From Actinomyces israelii DSM 43320 (GTDB lineage Bacteria; Actinomycetota; Actinomycetes; Actinomycetales; Actinomycetaceae): 64,000 bases of DNA. A program made the translations under genes and the position numbers. The stretch spans positions 1 through 64,000 of the forward strand of contig NZ_JONS01000016.1 of assembly GCF_000711965.1 (NCBI RefSeq), in the 5' to 3' direction. Of the stretch, positions 1 through 9,143 are shown one piece after another. The notes beneath the pieces are model-generated. The model ran no database searches. It was given only the letters and a program-made list of their open reading frames with translations, and was not told the origin of the DNA. Each line of letters starts with the position of its first letter. The stretch's first letter is position 1.

Positions 1-200
1 GCCAGAGCCGCCTCCCGCGCCGCCGCCTGCTCCTCCGGCAGGTCCACCACCGGCGACGCCGAGACCTCAGAAGCCTCAGAGCCGGCCGACGCCGACACGC
101 CCCCATCCCCCCGCCCGCAGGCCGACAGCACGCACGACACGCCCACCAGCGCCACCACCAGCACCCCACCACGACGAAGCGAGAACGACACAGTCACCAT
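1..200 (-). CDS. Lipoprotein, N-terminal part (runs off the window)
   Basis: The reading frame starts with ATG at 200 and continues without a stop to the window edge, giving about 66 residues. The N-terminus is a lipoprotein signal peptide: two arginines (R9, R10), a hydrophobic stretch (residues 13-26) and a lipobox L25-S-A-C28. After Cys28 comes a Ser/Ala/Glu-rich linker. The mature protein would be lipid-anchored on the outer face of the membrane. The fragment contains no domain, so function is unknown. It is transcribed away from the nitroreductase across a 217-bp gap. A competing frame on the same strand (76-279) lacks these features. Confidence 0.75.
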   Translation of the reverse strand, partial: MVTVSFSLRRGGVLVVALVGVSCVLSACGRGDGGVSASAGSEASEVSASPVVDLPEEQAAAREAAL

Positions 201-417
201 CACTCACCACCATCAGCACCGACAGCACAGACAGAACAGACAGAACGAGCCACAACCAGCCCCGCACACCGGTCACCATCGACCAGCACCACCAACTCTA
301 CCGCCACACCCACAACCACCACCACCCCCAAAAACCCCACCCACAGACAACACCCGGAATGCCCGGGGCCGACCGGATGTTGTCTCCGCCGGGCGCACCG
401 GCGTCCGGAAGGAGAGC
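201..417. other. Divergent intergenic region
   Basis: This 217-bp region lies between the lipoprotein gene (minus) and the nitroreductase gene (plus), so it should hold both promoters. It is rich in CCACC/CACAACC runs between about 285 and 345. A Shine-Dalgarno-like GGAAGGAGAG lies just before the nitroreductase start. I see no clear -35/-10 pair and no gene. Confidence 0.4.
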
Positions 418-1063
418 ATGATGGAGTTCAAGCAGGTTGTCGCGAAGCGCCATTCCGTCCGCGACTTCACCGATCAGCCCGTGCCCAGCCAGGATCTGGT
501 GGACATCGTTCGCATCGCCCAGCAGGCGCCGTCGTGGGTGAACTCCCAGCCCTGGCGCGTCTACGCCGCCACTGGTGCCGCGCTGCAGCGGATCAAGGAG
601 CACTACATCGCGAGTGCGGCCGCCGGCGAGAAGGGGGACTCGGACTTCCCGGTCATGCCCCGCACCGAGTGGTCGCAGGCCGCTCAGGCCAATATGGCGG
701 CCACCGGTGAGGAGATTGCGGCCCTGGGCGAGACCGCCCGGGAGTTCACCGCCTCCCAGGGCCGCCTGTTCAACGCCCAGGCGGTCCTCTACATCACCAT
801 CCCGAAGAACTCCCCCCTGTGGTCCGTTCACGACCTCGGCGCGTTCTCCGCCATGCTCGCCCTGGCGGCATTCGACAAGGGCCTGGGGGCCATCAACGCC
901 TACGCGCTCGTCAACCGCCCCGGCGTGGTCCGCGAGATCATGGGGATCGGCGAGGACGAGACGCTCGCCATCGGCATCGCGCTGGGGCACGTCGGACACT
1001 CCTCTGGCCGCCTTCTCCCCCTCTCGCGCGGACGTGGAGGAGATCCTCACCATCAAGGACTGA
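418..1063 (+). pseudogene. Nitroreductase family protein, apparent +1 frameshift near 1000
   Basis: FMN-dependent nitroreductase, reducing nitro compounds or quinones with NAD(P)H. The N-terminus MMEFKQVVAKRHSVRDF and the following QQAPSWVNSQPW segment are typical of the family. The frame opened at 418 is coherent up to about 999 (...ALGHVGH). The expected C-terminal end (PLAAFSPSRADVEEILTIKD, stop at 1063) lies in the next frame, so one extra base or two missing bases near 1000 break the gene. Read across the break, the protein is about 214 residues, a normal length. Without the break the first frame would run to 1461, deep into sbcD, which is implausible. An SD-like GGAAGGAG precedes the ATG. 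This may be a true pseudogene, a programmed shift or a sequencing error. Confidence 0.8.
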
Positions 1064-1150
1064 GCGGCGACCGCCTGCCGCAGCCCTACAGGGTCATGGG
1101 CTCGACGACGGCGATCCGGCTCGCGCCGATCGACGGCGCCGCCCAAGGCC

Positions 1151-1167
1151 GAACCGATCTCGACGAG
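1151..1167 (-). repeat. Copy of the CGAGATCGGTTC intergenic repeat
   Basis: GAACCGATCTCGACGAG on the plus strand is the reverse complement of a core seen in four other intergenic regions of this window (near 6180, 28810, 30130 and 57580). It lies in the 178-bp gap between the nitroreductase and sbcD and is not coding. Confidence 0.6.
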
Positions 1168-1241
1168 GGGGCGGGCCGCGGACAAGGTCTGCTCATCCGT
1201 GCCTGCTCATTCGCGTCGCGCCCCTGTGAGAGGGTGCACCC

Positions 1242-2624
1242 ATGCGGATCCTGCACACCTCCGACTGGCACCTGGGGCGCACCTTCCACGGGCGCGTCCT
1301 GGACGACGCCCAGGCGGCCTTCGCCGACCACCTCGTCGAGCTCGCCCGCTGCGAGGCGGTCGACGCCATCGTCGTGTCCGGGGACGTCTACGACCGCGCC
1401 ATCCCGCCCACCGACTCGGTCCGCCTCCTGGACGAGACCCTGCGCCGCCTGTCGGAGCTGACCCGGGTGGTCCTCACCCCCGGCAACCACGACTCCGCCC
1501 AGCGCCTCGGCTTCGGGGCCGGTCTCCTGCGCGAGGGCCTGACCATCCGCGCCCGCACCGCTGAGGTCGACCGGCCGATCATCATCCCCGGTCCCGGGGG
1601 CGCGGACGGCCTGTACGTCTACGCCCTGCCCTACCTGGACCCGGACGCGGCCCGCGACTCCCTGCCTCCTCTCCTCGCCGAGCGGCTCGGGGAGACCGGC
1701 GGGGCCCCCGCCCAGGATCCCGACGCCGTCCGTGCCGCCGGGTCCGAGGACTCGCCCGGGCCCGACTCCCCCGCGGCCTCGCAGCCCCCGCGCAGACTGC
1801 CCCGCAGCCACGAGGCCGTCGTCTCGGGCGCCCTGCGACTGGTCGCCGCCGACCTCGCCGCCCGAAGGGCTACGGCAACCGCCCGCGTCCCGGCCCTGGT
1901 CATGTCCCACGCCTTCGTCGTCGGCGGGAGGCCGACTGCCGAGTCCGAACGGGATATCCGCGTCGGCGGCGTCGACTCCGTACCCGCGGGCGTCTACGCC
2001 GGCCTGGGCGGCTCGCCGCTGGCCGAGCGCTCCGGCGGCCTGGACTACGTGGCCCTCGGCCACCTCCACCGCCCCCAGGAGATCCGCGCCGCCGGCGCCG
2101 CCGGTGCCGGCAGTGCCGACAGTGCCGGCACTGCCGACGGTGCCGGCGCACCCGGCCCCCGCCTCGTCTACAGCGGCAGCCCTCTGCCCTTCTCCTTCCC
2201 CGAGGCGGGTTCCCCCAAGTCCACCGCGCTGCTCGACATCGGCGCCGACGGCGTGACCCGCCTCGAGCGCGTTCCCGCTCCGGCGCCCTACCGGGCGACG
2301 ACGCTCACCGGCACCCTCGCCGAGGTCCTGGCCCTGGCCCCCGAGCACCGCGAGGACTGGGTGCGGGTGGTCCTCACCGGCGCCATGGAGCCGGACGCCA
2401 TGGCGCGCCTCAAGGCCGAGCTGCCGAATCTCCTGGCCTTCTCCCACACGCCTCCCCCGCGAGCCGAGGGCGGCTGCGCTCCCGTCACGCGCGGAAGCGA
2501 CCCGTTGGAGGTCACCGGCCGGTTTCTGGCCGAGATGCTCGGCCGTCCCGCCCGGCCCGACGAGCAGGCCGTCATGGCCGCCGCCTACGACGCCGTGCGC
2601 GCCGGCGAGCGGAGGAGGAACTGA
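1242..2624 (+). CDS. sbcD: Exonuclease SbcCD nuclease subunit SbcD
   Basis: Mre11-like Mn-dependent nuclease that pairs with SbcC to cut hairpins and process blocked DNA ends. Metallophosphoesterase motifs are clear: D8-W-H10, G47-D-V-Y-D51, G81-N-H-D84, a SHAFV histidine near 221 and GHLH near 270. Length (460 aa) is slightly above usual. The excess is partly a low-complexity Ala/Gly/Ser insert (about 2090-2155) between the last metal motif and the capping domain, encoded by near-repeats of GTGCCGGCA. ATG at 1242 follows GAGAGGGTG. The stop TGA shares one base with the ATG of sbcC, so the two are translationally coupled. Confidence 0.95.
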   Translation: MRILHTSDWHLGRTFHGRVLDDAQAAFADHLVELARCEAVDAIVVSGDVYDRAIPPTDSVRLLDETLRRLSELTRVVLTPGNHDSAQRLGFGAGLLREGLTIRARTAEVDRPIIIPGPGGADGLYVYALPYLDPDAARDSLPPLLAERLGETGGAPAQDPDAVRAAGSEDSPGPDSPAASQPPRRLPRSHEAVVSGALRLVAADLAARRATATARVPALVMSHAFVVGGRPTAESERDIRVGGVDSVPAGVYAGLGGSPLAERSGGLDYVALGHLHRPQEIRAAGAAGAGSADSAGTADGAGAPGPRLVYSGSPLPFSFPEAGSPKSTALLDIGADGVTRLERVPAPAPYRATTLTGTLAEVLALAPEHREDWVRVVLTGAMEPDAMARLKAELPNLLAFSHTPPPRAEGGCAPVTRGSDPLEVTGRFLAEMLGRPARPDEQAVMAAAYDAVRAGERRRN

Positions 2625-5600
2625 TGCGGCTGCACACGCTGACCATGACCGGTATCGGCCCCTACGCGGGCACCGAGACCATCGACTTCGACCGCTTCAC
2701 CGCCTCCGGCCGCTTCCTGCTCACCGGCCCCACCGGTGCGGGCAAGACGACCATTATCGACGCCATCGTCTTCGCCCTGTACGGGCAGGTCGCCGACTCG
2801 GCCGGCTCGTCCAAGCAGCGCCTGCGCTCCACCCTCGTGGACGGCGCCGCCGCCTCCGAGGTCGACCTGACCTTCTCCACCTCGGCCGGCGTCTACAGGG
2901 TCCTGCGCAGCCCCGAGTACCGGCGGCCCAAGAAGCGCGGCACCGGCACCACCCGGCAGAACGCCTCCGCCAGGCTGTGGCGCCTGGCCGCCCCCGGCGG
3001 GCGGCCCCTGGACGATCCCCTCACCCGCCTGGACGACGTCGGCGCCGAGGTCGCCCGCGTCGTGGGGCTCAGCCGCGACCAGTTCACCCAGACGGTGGTG
3101 CTGCCCCAGGGGCGCTTCGCACGCTTCCTGCGGGCGACGTCCGCGGATCGCCACGCCCTGCTGCGCGACGTCTTCGGCACCGCGATCTTCGACGCCATCC
3201 AGGCCGAGATCGCCGAGCGCGGCCGCCTGACCGACCGGAAGACCCAGGCCGCCCGCCAGGCGCTCCGGGCCCGCGTCGAGCTCGCGGCCCCGCTGCTGGC
3301 GGCCCTGCCCGTCCCGGGGGCCGGCGACGACGCTCCCCCGGAGGGCGCCGACGCTGCCGGCAGCGGCGCCGCCGGGCCCGCTGCGTCCGCCGAGCCCGCC
3401 GGGGCTGCCGCGCCCTCCCTGGACGAGCGGCTGGCCGCGCTGGCGGAGCAGGCCGGCGCCGCCGTCCCGGATGCCGACGCCATCGCCGTCGTCGGCGAGG
3501 AGGCCCTTGCCCGCAGCCGCGCCGCCCTGGCCCCGCTGGCCGATGCCGTGGAGCGCGCCCGGGCCGAGGCGGCCGAGGCGCGCACGGCCGCGGAGGCCGC
3601 CGTCGACCTGCGCCAGCGGCTCGAGCGGCGCGAGGCGCTCCTGGCCGAGCAGAACGAGCTCGACGCCCACCGCCCCGACCACGACGCCGATGTCGCCCGC
3701 CTCGACGCCGCCCGGCGCGCCTCCCGGGTCGCCACCGCCCTGCACCGTCGCGCACGCGCCCTGCGGGACCTCGTCTCCGCTCGGGACCTGGCGACGCGGT
3801 CCCTGGGCGTGGACGCCCACCTGGCCGCCGAAGACCGTGAAACCGCCACCGCAGCGACCCTCGCGCACCAGGCGCCCGACGGCGCCCCCGACCTGGAGGA
3901 CCCCCGCCGCCTTCGACGCGCCGAGGAGCACCTGGCCGCCGCCGCGGCCCGCACCCGCACCCTCGCCGGAACCCTCGAACCGCTGGTCGCCCTCGAGACG
4001 GACCTGGCGGACCGCCAGGAGGCACTGGCGCACCAGCAGGCCGACCTGGATGCGCTCCGCGCGGATGTGGACGAGCGCGCCCGGGTGCTGGCGGCCCGGC
4101 CCGCCCGTCACGCCGAGCTCGAGACCTCCCTGGAGGCCGCGCGCCGAGCCGAGGCCCGCCTCCCCCAGGCCCGCGTGGACCGCGAGACCGCCGCCGCGCG
4201 GCGCGACGCCGCCGCCCGTGCCGAGGACCTCAGCGCCGGGCTGGACGCGAGCCGGCGGGCCGTCGCCGAGGCGACCGCCGCCGTGCAGGAGGCCAAGGCG
4301 CACGCCGCCGCCCAGCACCGCGCCTGGCTGGAGGCGACCGCCGGCTCCATTGTCGCCGAGCTCGTCGACGGCGAGCCCTGCCCCGTGTGCGGCTCCCCGG
4401 AGCACCCAGCCCCCGCCGCCCCGGAGTCCGGCTCGGTCAGCCGCTCCCAGGTCGAGCGGGCCGACGCCGACCGCGCCCGCGCCGACGAGATCCTGACCGA
4501 AAGGGCGCGCGAGCACGGTGACCTGGACCGCGAGCACCGCGCGGCCCTCGACGCCTCGGGCGCCCGTCCCCTCGCCGAGCTCGAGGCCGCGCTGGCGGAG
4601 GCGGCCGAGCGCCTCCGCTCGCTCGCTGATGCCGCACGCCCCGCCGCGGAGCTGGCCGAGCAGCTGGCCGGCTTCGCAGAGGAGACCGCCGCCATGCGAG
4701 ACGCCCTGGAGGCGGACCGCACCGCGCTGGCCGAGGACCGGGCGCGCCTGGCAGCAGCGCAGACCGCTCTTGAGCAGGACCGGGCGCGCTGCGCCGGTGC
4801 CGCCGGCGAGCACGCCACGGTCGCCGGCCGGCACCGTTCGCTCCTGAGGACCGCCCGGGCCGCCGAGTCGGCCCGCACGCACCTGGCCGCTGTCCGCGCC
4901 GCCGCCCAGGAGGCCGCCGGCGCCTCGGCCGACCTGGCCGAGGCCCTGTCCGGGGCCGGTTTCGCCGAGGCGGCGGAGGCCGAGCGGGCCGCCCTGCCGC
5001 CCGCCGAGCTGGAGGCCCTCGCCGAGGCCGTCGACCGCGAGCGCGCCGACCGCGAACGCGTCCGCCACGCGCTGACCCAGGACCCGCGGATCGCCGCCCT
5101 CACCGGCCAGGAGACCGCCGACATCGCGGGCGCCCGCCGTCTCCTGGAGTCCGCCGAGAAGGCGCGCGACGCCGCGCTGGCGGTCCACGCAACCGCCCTG
5201 GAGTCCCACCGGCACCTGGAGGAGGCGCTGGCGGCCGTGGACGGGGCCGCCACCCGGCTCGTCGAGGCCCTTGAGAGCTCCCGGGCGCCGGCTCTGGTGG
5301 CCGCACTGGTCGCCGGCCGCAATGACGCCGCCGCGCCCCTGGCGACGTGGGTCCTTCTCGACCGCTTCGCCGAGGTCCTCGTCTTCGCCAACAGCCGTCT
5401 GGCCCAGATGTCCTCGGGACGCTACGAGCTCGTGCGCGTCGACGACGAGGCCGGCTCGGCAGGGCGCCGCGACCGCGGGCTGGGGCTGGGCGTCGTCGAC
5501 CGCTTCTCCTCCGGCAGGGTGCGCGACCCCAAGACGCTCTCGGGCGGGGAGACCTTCTACGTGTCCCTGGCGCTGGCCCTCGCCCTGGCCGACGTCGTCA

Positions 5601-5830
5601 CCGCCGAGTCGGGGGGCGTCGCCATGGAGACCCTCTTCGTCGACGAGGGCTTCGGCTCCCTCGACCCCGAGACCCTTCAGGCCGTCCTGGCCGAGCTCGG
5701 GCGCCTGCAGGCGGGCGGGCGCACCGTCGGCATCGTCTCCCACGTCGAGGAGCTGCGCCGCCAGATACCCGACCGCATCGAGGTGGTCAGGGCGCCGTCG
5801 GGCTCAACGCTGCGCATCACCGCCTCCTAG
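2624..5830 (+). CDS. sbcC: Exonuclease SbcCD ATPase subunit SbcC
   Basis: Rad50/SMC-like ATPase, partner of SbcD. Of its 1068 residues, the N-terminal lobe carries Walker A GPTGAGKT (residues 35-42). Long Ala/Glu/Arg-rich coiled coils flank a zinc hook CPVC near residue 587. The C-terminal lobe has the ABC signature LSGGET near 972 and Walker B with catalytic Glu (TLFVDEGFGSLD) near 1003. The protein appears complete. The start overlaps the sbcD stop by one base, as usual for this operon. Confidence 0.95.
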   Translation: MRLHTLTMTGIGPYAGTETIDFDRFTASGRFLLTGPTGAGKTTIIDAIVFALYGQVADSAGSSKQRLRSTLVDGAAASEVDLTFSTSAGVYRVLRSPEYRRPKKRGTGTTRQNASARLWRLAAPGGRPLDDPLTRLDDVGAEVARVVGLSRDQFTQTVVLPQGRFARFLRATSADRHALLRDVFGTAIFDAIQAEIAERGRLTDRKTQAARQALRARVELAAPLLAALPVPGAGDDAPPEGADAAGSGAAGPAASAEPAGAAAPSLDERLAALAEQAGAAVPDADAIAVVGEEALARSRAALAPLADAVERARAEAAEARTAAEAAVDLRQRLERREALLAEQNELDAHRPDHDADVARLDAARRASRVATALHRRARALRDLVSARDLATRSLGVDAHLAAEDRETATAATLAHQAPDGAPDLEDPRRLRRAEEHLAAAAARTRTLAGTLEPLVALETDLADRQEALAHQQADLDALRADVDERARVLAARPARHAELETSLEAARRAEARLPQARVDRETAAARRDAAARAEDLSAGLDASRRAVAEATAAVQEAKAHAAAQHRAWLEATAGSIVAELVDGEPCPVCGSPEHPAPAAPESGSVSRSQVERADADRARADEILTERAREHGDLDREHRAALDASGARPLAELEAALAEAAERLRSLADAARPAAELAEQLAGFAEETAAMRDALEADRTALAEDRARLAAAQTALEQDRARCAGAAGEHATVAGRHRSLLRTARAAESARTHLAAVRAAAQEAAGASADLAEALSGAGFAEAAEAERAALPPAELEALAEAVDRERADRERVRHALTQDPRIAALTGQETADIAGARRLLESAEKARDAALAVHATALESHRHLEEALAAVDGAATRLVEALESSRAPALVAALVAGRNDAAAPLATWVLLDRFAEVLVFANSRLAQMSSGRYELVRVDDEAGSAGRRDRGLGLGVVDRFSSGRVRDPKTLSGGETFYVSLALALALADVVTAESGGVAMETLFVDEGFGSLDPETLQAVLAELGRLQAGGRTVGIVSHVEELRRQIPDRIEVVRAPSGSTLRITAS

Positions 5831-5914
5831 CATCCCGCCTCATCAGCCGGTCTCGAGTATCTGGTGGTAGCGTCCACAGCGCACCGCCGGCCCCTGAGCG
5901 GACTCGTTCCTCCC

Positions 5915-5960
5915 GCCCCACCGCCCCAGCTGCTCGCGCCCCACCGCCCCAGCTGCTCGC
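5915..5960. repeat. Perfect 23-bp tandem duplication
   Basis: The 23-bp unit at 5915-5937, beginning GCCCCACCGCCCCAGCTG and ending CTCGC, is repeated exactly at 5938-5960 in non-coding DNA downstream of sbcC. Two copies only; probably a slippage product. Confidence 0.85.
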
Positions 5961-6176
5961 GCCCCTCGACAGCCTCAGCCAGACCAGGTGCCGGCCCCGT
6001 ATCGCCATGCCCAGAGCTCAACAGAAGCTAGAAGCTGAAGACGCGGGACACCAGACAACTGGTTCCGGGGCGGGCCTGCGGCTTCTTTCTCGGCGAGATC
6101 AGCTCGAGGCGCCCGCCTGACGCCCTGCCTGACCCCCGGAGAGCTTGGAGACCCGGCGGCGGGCCCCGAGCCCTCC

Positions 6177-6197
6177 TTGAACCGATCTCGAGCCGGA
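6177..6197 (-). repeat. Copy of the CGAGATCGGTTC intergenic repeat
   Basis: TTGAACCGATCTCGAGCCGG on the plus strand. On the minus strand it reads CTCCGGCTCGAGATCGGTTC, closely matching the second unit of the large element at 57597-57613. It is non-coding and lies about 50 bp beyond the stop of the minus-strand DUF6912-like gene. Confidence 0.6.
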
Positions 6198-6243
6198 GAG
6201 CAACCACCTCGGCAAAGCGGGCGGCCCGGGCCGACCGGGGCCC

Positions 6244-6711
6244 CTACGCGAGCTCGGCGGACAGGGGCCCGCGCTCGGTGACGTCGTACCACAGCAGGTC
6301 GGCCTCGGCGGTCCGCTCGAAGGCCTCCTCGTCGCCGGCGCGCGCCGCCCGCACGTCCGCCTCCGCCGCCCGCTCGTCCACCAGCAGCGCGGCCACGGCC
6401 TCCCAGCCCACCGGCGCCTCCACCCGGACCGTGCCCGGCAGCACGTCCCCGCCCGCCGCCGGCTCGGCGACCCGGGCGTCCTCGACGTCCGCCGCAATGA
6501 CGACGCGGCGATCCGCCAGGCCCTCGGCGCCGGGGGCCGCCAGGAGCACCAGGGAGGCGTCGGCAGCGCACAGGCTCGCCGAGGCCTCCAGACCCTCCTC
6601 GTCCTGATCGGGCAGGGCCCGGGCCAGGGCGGGCGTGACCGCATGAGCCGTCCGGGGGCTGATCTGCGGGGCGGACAGGTCGGCGGCCGTCGCAGGCAGG
6701 TAAACGCGCAT
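6244..6711 (-). CDS. Conserved actinobacterial protein, DUF6912-like
   Basis: A 155-residue acidic, Ala-rich protein starting MRVYLPAT, the N-terminus typical of the actinobacterial DUF6912 family. A central VVIAADVEDA segment and a C-terminal LLWYDVTE also fit. No catalytic motif or membrane segment is visible, and function is unknown. It lies downstream of, and on the same strand as, the CpaE-like and SAF-domain genes. ATG at 6711 is the only sensible start. Confidence 0.65.
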   Translation of the reverse strand: MRVYLPATAADLSAPQISPRTAHAVTPALARALPDQDEEGLEASASLCAADASLVLLAAPGAEGLADRRVVIAADVEDARVAEPAAGGDVLPGTVRVEAPVGWEAVAALLVDERAAEADVRAARAGDEEAFERTAEADLLWYDVTERGPLSAELA

Positions 6712-6751
6712 GCCCCCAGTGTGCCCCGCCCGCCCGATGCGGAGCGCGCCC

Positions 6752-8365
6752 CTACCGGGCGCGTCGGCTCCGGCGCCGCCTCACGCGCGCGCCGGGCGCG
6801 GCCGGGCTCCCGCCCCCGTCCCCGGCCTGAGGCGGGGGCGGGGCCGCGAGCGGCGGGGGCTGCGGCCCCCGCCGCGGGGCTGCGCCCCTGTCCGGTGGAG
6901 GAGCGGGAGCCGGCGCGCCGGCGGAGGGCGCGGGCGCCGCCGGCCGCTGCGTCGGGGCCGGCGCCGACCGGAGCGCCCGCGCAGCGCCCCGCTTCTCGCG
7001 GCGGCGTCGCAGCCCGGGCCTGCGCCGTCGCCCGCGTCCGCCCTCGCGCCCGGAGGCGGCCGCCTGCGGGTCGACCCGGTCGGCGAGCCCGGCCAGGGCC
7101 CGCCCGAGCTCACTGTCCGGCGCCGCCTCGGTCACGGCGCGCCCCTCCATCAGGCACCGATCGGCCGTGGCCGGGTCGTCGGGCACGAGCACCGCCTCGC
7201 TGACCCTCCCGTAGCGCTCCAGGGCGTCCCTGACGGCGCGCTGCGGCGAGGGCCCCGCCACGCTGGAGCGCACCCGCGTGACGACCACCTCCATCCGCCC
7301 GGCGGGGCGCGCCTCCCCGTCGAGGTCGCCCAGCAGCTGCAGGAGCCTGCGCACCCCGACCGGATCCGCCCCGCCCACCACCAGGACGACATCGGCGCCG
7401 CCCACGAGGTCGGCCGCCACGGCTCCCCTGCCGGGCTCCAGGGTGTACTCGTCGACCGAGTCATCGACCAGTCCGCCGCTGATGTCGACAACGGTCCACG
7501 CCGCCAGGCCCCGGCAGCGCGCCCACACCTGGGACATGGCCGAGGGCGGCAGCTCGCGCCAGCGCCCGGGCCGTCCCAGACCGGACAGCAGGCGCTCCGA
7601 GGGGCCGACGGGGACCAGGAGCGCCTCGAGGGCTTCGTCATCCAGCCTGCCGTGCCCGGCCAGGCGCGCGGCGGTGGCCAGGCCTGAGGAGTCCTCCGGC
7701 AGCCCGAGGACCTGGGTCAGGCACGGCCCCTCCAGGTCGGCATCGACCAGGATCGTGCCGCCGGCCGGAGCCAGGCTGTGGGCCAGCGCCGCGGCGATCG
7801 TCGTCCTGCCCGAGGAGCCGCGCGGCCCCCAGACCACCGCGATCCTGCCGCCCGGTCCGTGGCGCCCCGGTTCCTCGGGCCTGTCCGGAGCGGTCGGGGT
7901 GGGCGGCCCCGAGGCGGTCAGCTCGGCCCACAGCCGGTCGTCGGCCCCGGGTCGGGCGGGCGAGGCGGAGGAGCCCGCCCGCGGGGGCGTGCGCGGACTC
8001 GTAGCGGGCTCGACGGCGCGGGCGAGCGCCTGCACGCGCGCTCGCACGGCCTCGGGATCCGCCTCCCGGTCCTCAACGGGCCACCCGAGTGCGGCCCAGC
8101 GCTCCGCCCGGTCCGCGGGCGCCAGGACGACGCCGCTCGCACCGACGTGCCTCAGCCGGTCCACGACCGAGGGGTCGAGGTCGTCGAAGTCCGCGTCGAT
8201 GACGACGAGCGCGGCCAGGCCCGCCATGGCGGCGCTGAGCAGCTCGGCCACGTCCGCGCAGCGGCGCACCACGCGCAGCCCGGATCCGCGCGCGTCGATG
8301 GCGCGCAGCAGGTCGGCGTCGTCCCCGGAGACGGCCAGGAGGACCCCGTGCAGTCGTTCGTCCAT
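6752..8365 (-). CDS. CpaE/TadZ-like MinD-family ATPase
   Basis: A 537-residue protein. Residues 1 to about 120 look like a receiver-type pseudo-domain (LVVIDADFDDL). A central MinD/ParA ATPase domain has a deviant P-loop, GPRGSSGRTT, in which Arg replaces the usual Lys. It is followed by ILVDADLEGP and VDISGG. The C-terminal 100 residues are an Arg/Pro/Ala-rich disordered tail. The family places secretion or Flp-pilus machinery, or division factors, at cell sites. Start ATG at 8365 is one base after the stop of the SAF-domain gene, so they form an operon. No TadA ATPase or pilin gene lies in the window. Confidence 0.75.
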   Translation of the reverse strand: MDERLHGVLLAVSGDDADLLRAIDARGSGLRVVRRCADVAELLSAAMAGLAALVVIDADFDDLDPSVVDRLRHVGASGVVLAPADRAERWAALGWPVEDREADPEAVRARVQALARAVEPATSPRTPPRAGSSASPARPGADDRLWAELTASGPPTPTAPDRPEEPGRHGPGGRIAVVWGPRGSSGRTTIAAALAHSLAPAGGTILVDADLEGPCLTQVLGLPEDSSGLATAARLAGHGRLDDEALEALLVPVGPSERLLSGLGRPGRWRELPPSAMSQVWARCRGLAAWTVVDISGGLVDDSVDEYTLEPGRGAVAADLVGGADVVLVVGGADPVGVRRLLQLLGDLDGEARPAGRMEVVVTRVRSSVAGPSPQRAVRDALERYGRVSEAVLVPDDPATADRCLMEGRAVTEAAPDSELGRALAGLADRVDPQAAASGREGGRGRRRRPGLRRRREKRGAARALRSAPAPTQRPAAPAPSAGAPAPAPPPDRGAAPRRGPQPPPLAAPPPPQAGDGGGSPAAPGARVRRRRSRRAR

Positions 8366-8366
8366 C

Positions 8367-9053
8367 TCAGCTCCCGGCGCCGCCGGGGACCAGGACGAGG
8401 GCGCCGTCGCCGCCGACGGCGGTGAGCACCGCGGCCACCGAGCCGGCGGGGACGAGGACCTCGACCTCGGTGGTGTCCCCGCCCATGAGGCCCTCATCGG
8501 TCTGCCCGACCGCCGAGACGGTCAGGTGCTCGGCGACGACCTCGGCCTGGGTCCGCGGGCTCTCGGCGGCGGTCCGGGCTGCGGGCAGGACCCACAGATC
8601 GACGACGTCGCCGGTGGCGGTGCCGGCGGGGAGGCTGGAGGAGACCCTCAGGACGATCGCGCGCAGGTCCTCCGGCGTCTGGGACCCCACGGCGCCGGCG
8701 GGCAGGAGCTCGCCGGCGCTCAGGGACCGCTGGGCGACGGCGCGCTCGGGCAGCTCGCCGGCCGGGATGTAGGCGTCCGTGCCCGGGTGGGCGTCCACCA
8801 GGGACAGGACCCCGTCGGCCGTCAGGTCCTGGCCCGGGGCGACGTCGCGGGCCAGGACGTAGACCTGCTGGGTGTCCGCTGCGGTGCTCACCGCCCAGGC
8901 GCCCAGGGCGACGGCGGCCCCGATGAGGACGAGCCCGCCGGCCATGCGCGGGTCGCGCCAGGTGGACCGGCGTCTGCGAGCCGGAGGTGCAGCATCGGCG
9001 GCCGGTGCGGGGCCGCGGCGGGAAGGGGCCACGAGACTCTCCTGATCACTCAT
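8367..9053 (-). CDS. SAF-domain (CpaB/RcpC-like) membrane protein
   Basis: 228 residues. A basic, disordered N-terminus (about 1-35) is followed by one membrane helix (MAGGLVLIGAAVALGAWAV) and then a SAF domain (VYVLARDVAPGQDLTADGVL) of the type in CpaB and flagellar FlgA chaperones. The rest is exported beta-rich sequence. CpaB-like proteins with a CpaE-like ATPase suggest remnants of, or a minimal, Flp/Tad system; this is inference. I chose ATG at 9053 rather than the upstream frame extension to 9095 because it fits family length. The gene is divergent from the HTH gene at 9144. Confidence 0.7.
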   Translation of the reverse strand: MSDQESLVAPSRRGPAPAADAAPPARRRRSTWRDPRMAGGLVLIGAAVALGAWAVSTAADTQQVYVLARDVAPGQDLTADGVLSLVDAHPGTDAYIPAGELPERAVAQRSLSAGELLPAGAVGSQTPEDLRAIVLRVSSSLPAGTATGDVVDLWVLPAARTAAESPRTQAEVVAEHLTVSAVGQTDEGLMGGDTTEVEVLVPAGSVAAVLTAVGGDGALVLVPGGAGS

Positions 9054-9143
9054 GGGGCCCTGGCACAGCCTGGAAGCATCTTTGATTATCCACAAGGCTG
9101 TTCAGGGATGGCGCGCTGTGCGCCGGAGTGTCATTATCGTGCC

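Larger units (their letters stand above)
5831..6243. other. 413-bp gap between sbcC and the DUF6912-like gene
   Basis: No credible gene on either strand. It separates two convergent genes. It holds a perfect 23-bp tandem duplication (5915-5960), a copy of the CGAGATCGGTTC repeat (6177-6197), and a possible hairpin (GAAGC...GCTTC, about 6029-6083) ending in a short pyrimidine run TTCTTTCT that may end sbcC transcription. Confidence 0.5.

Noticed and set aside
76-279. 67-residue minus-strand frame at the left edge
   Set aside because: A different frame (ATG at 200) gives a lipoprotein signal peptide with lipobox; this one is Trp/Gly-rich noise.
418-1461. A single 347-residue protein starting as a nitroreductase
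   Set aside because: After about 1000 the frame loses family similarity and overlaps sbcD by 220 bases. The real C-terminus lies in the next frame and stops at 1063.
2585-5743. 1052-residue frame antisense to sbcC
   Set aside because: Gly/Arg/Leu-rich shadow caused by high GC. The plus strand encodes SbcC with all motifs.
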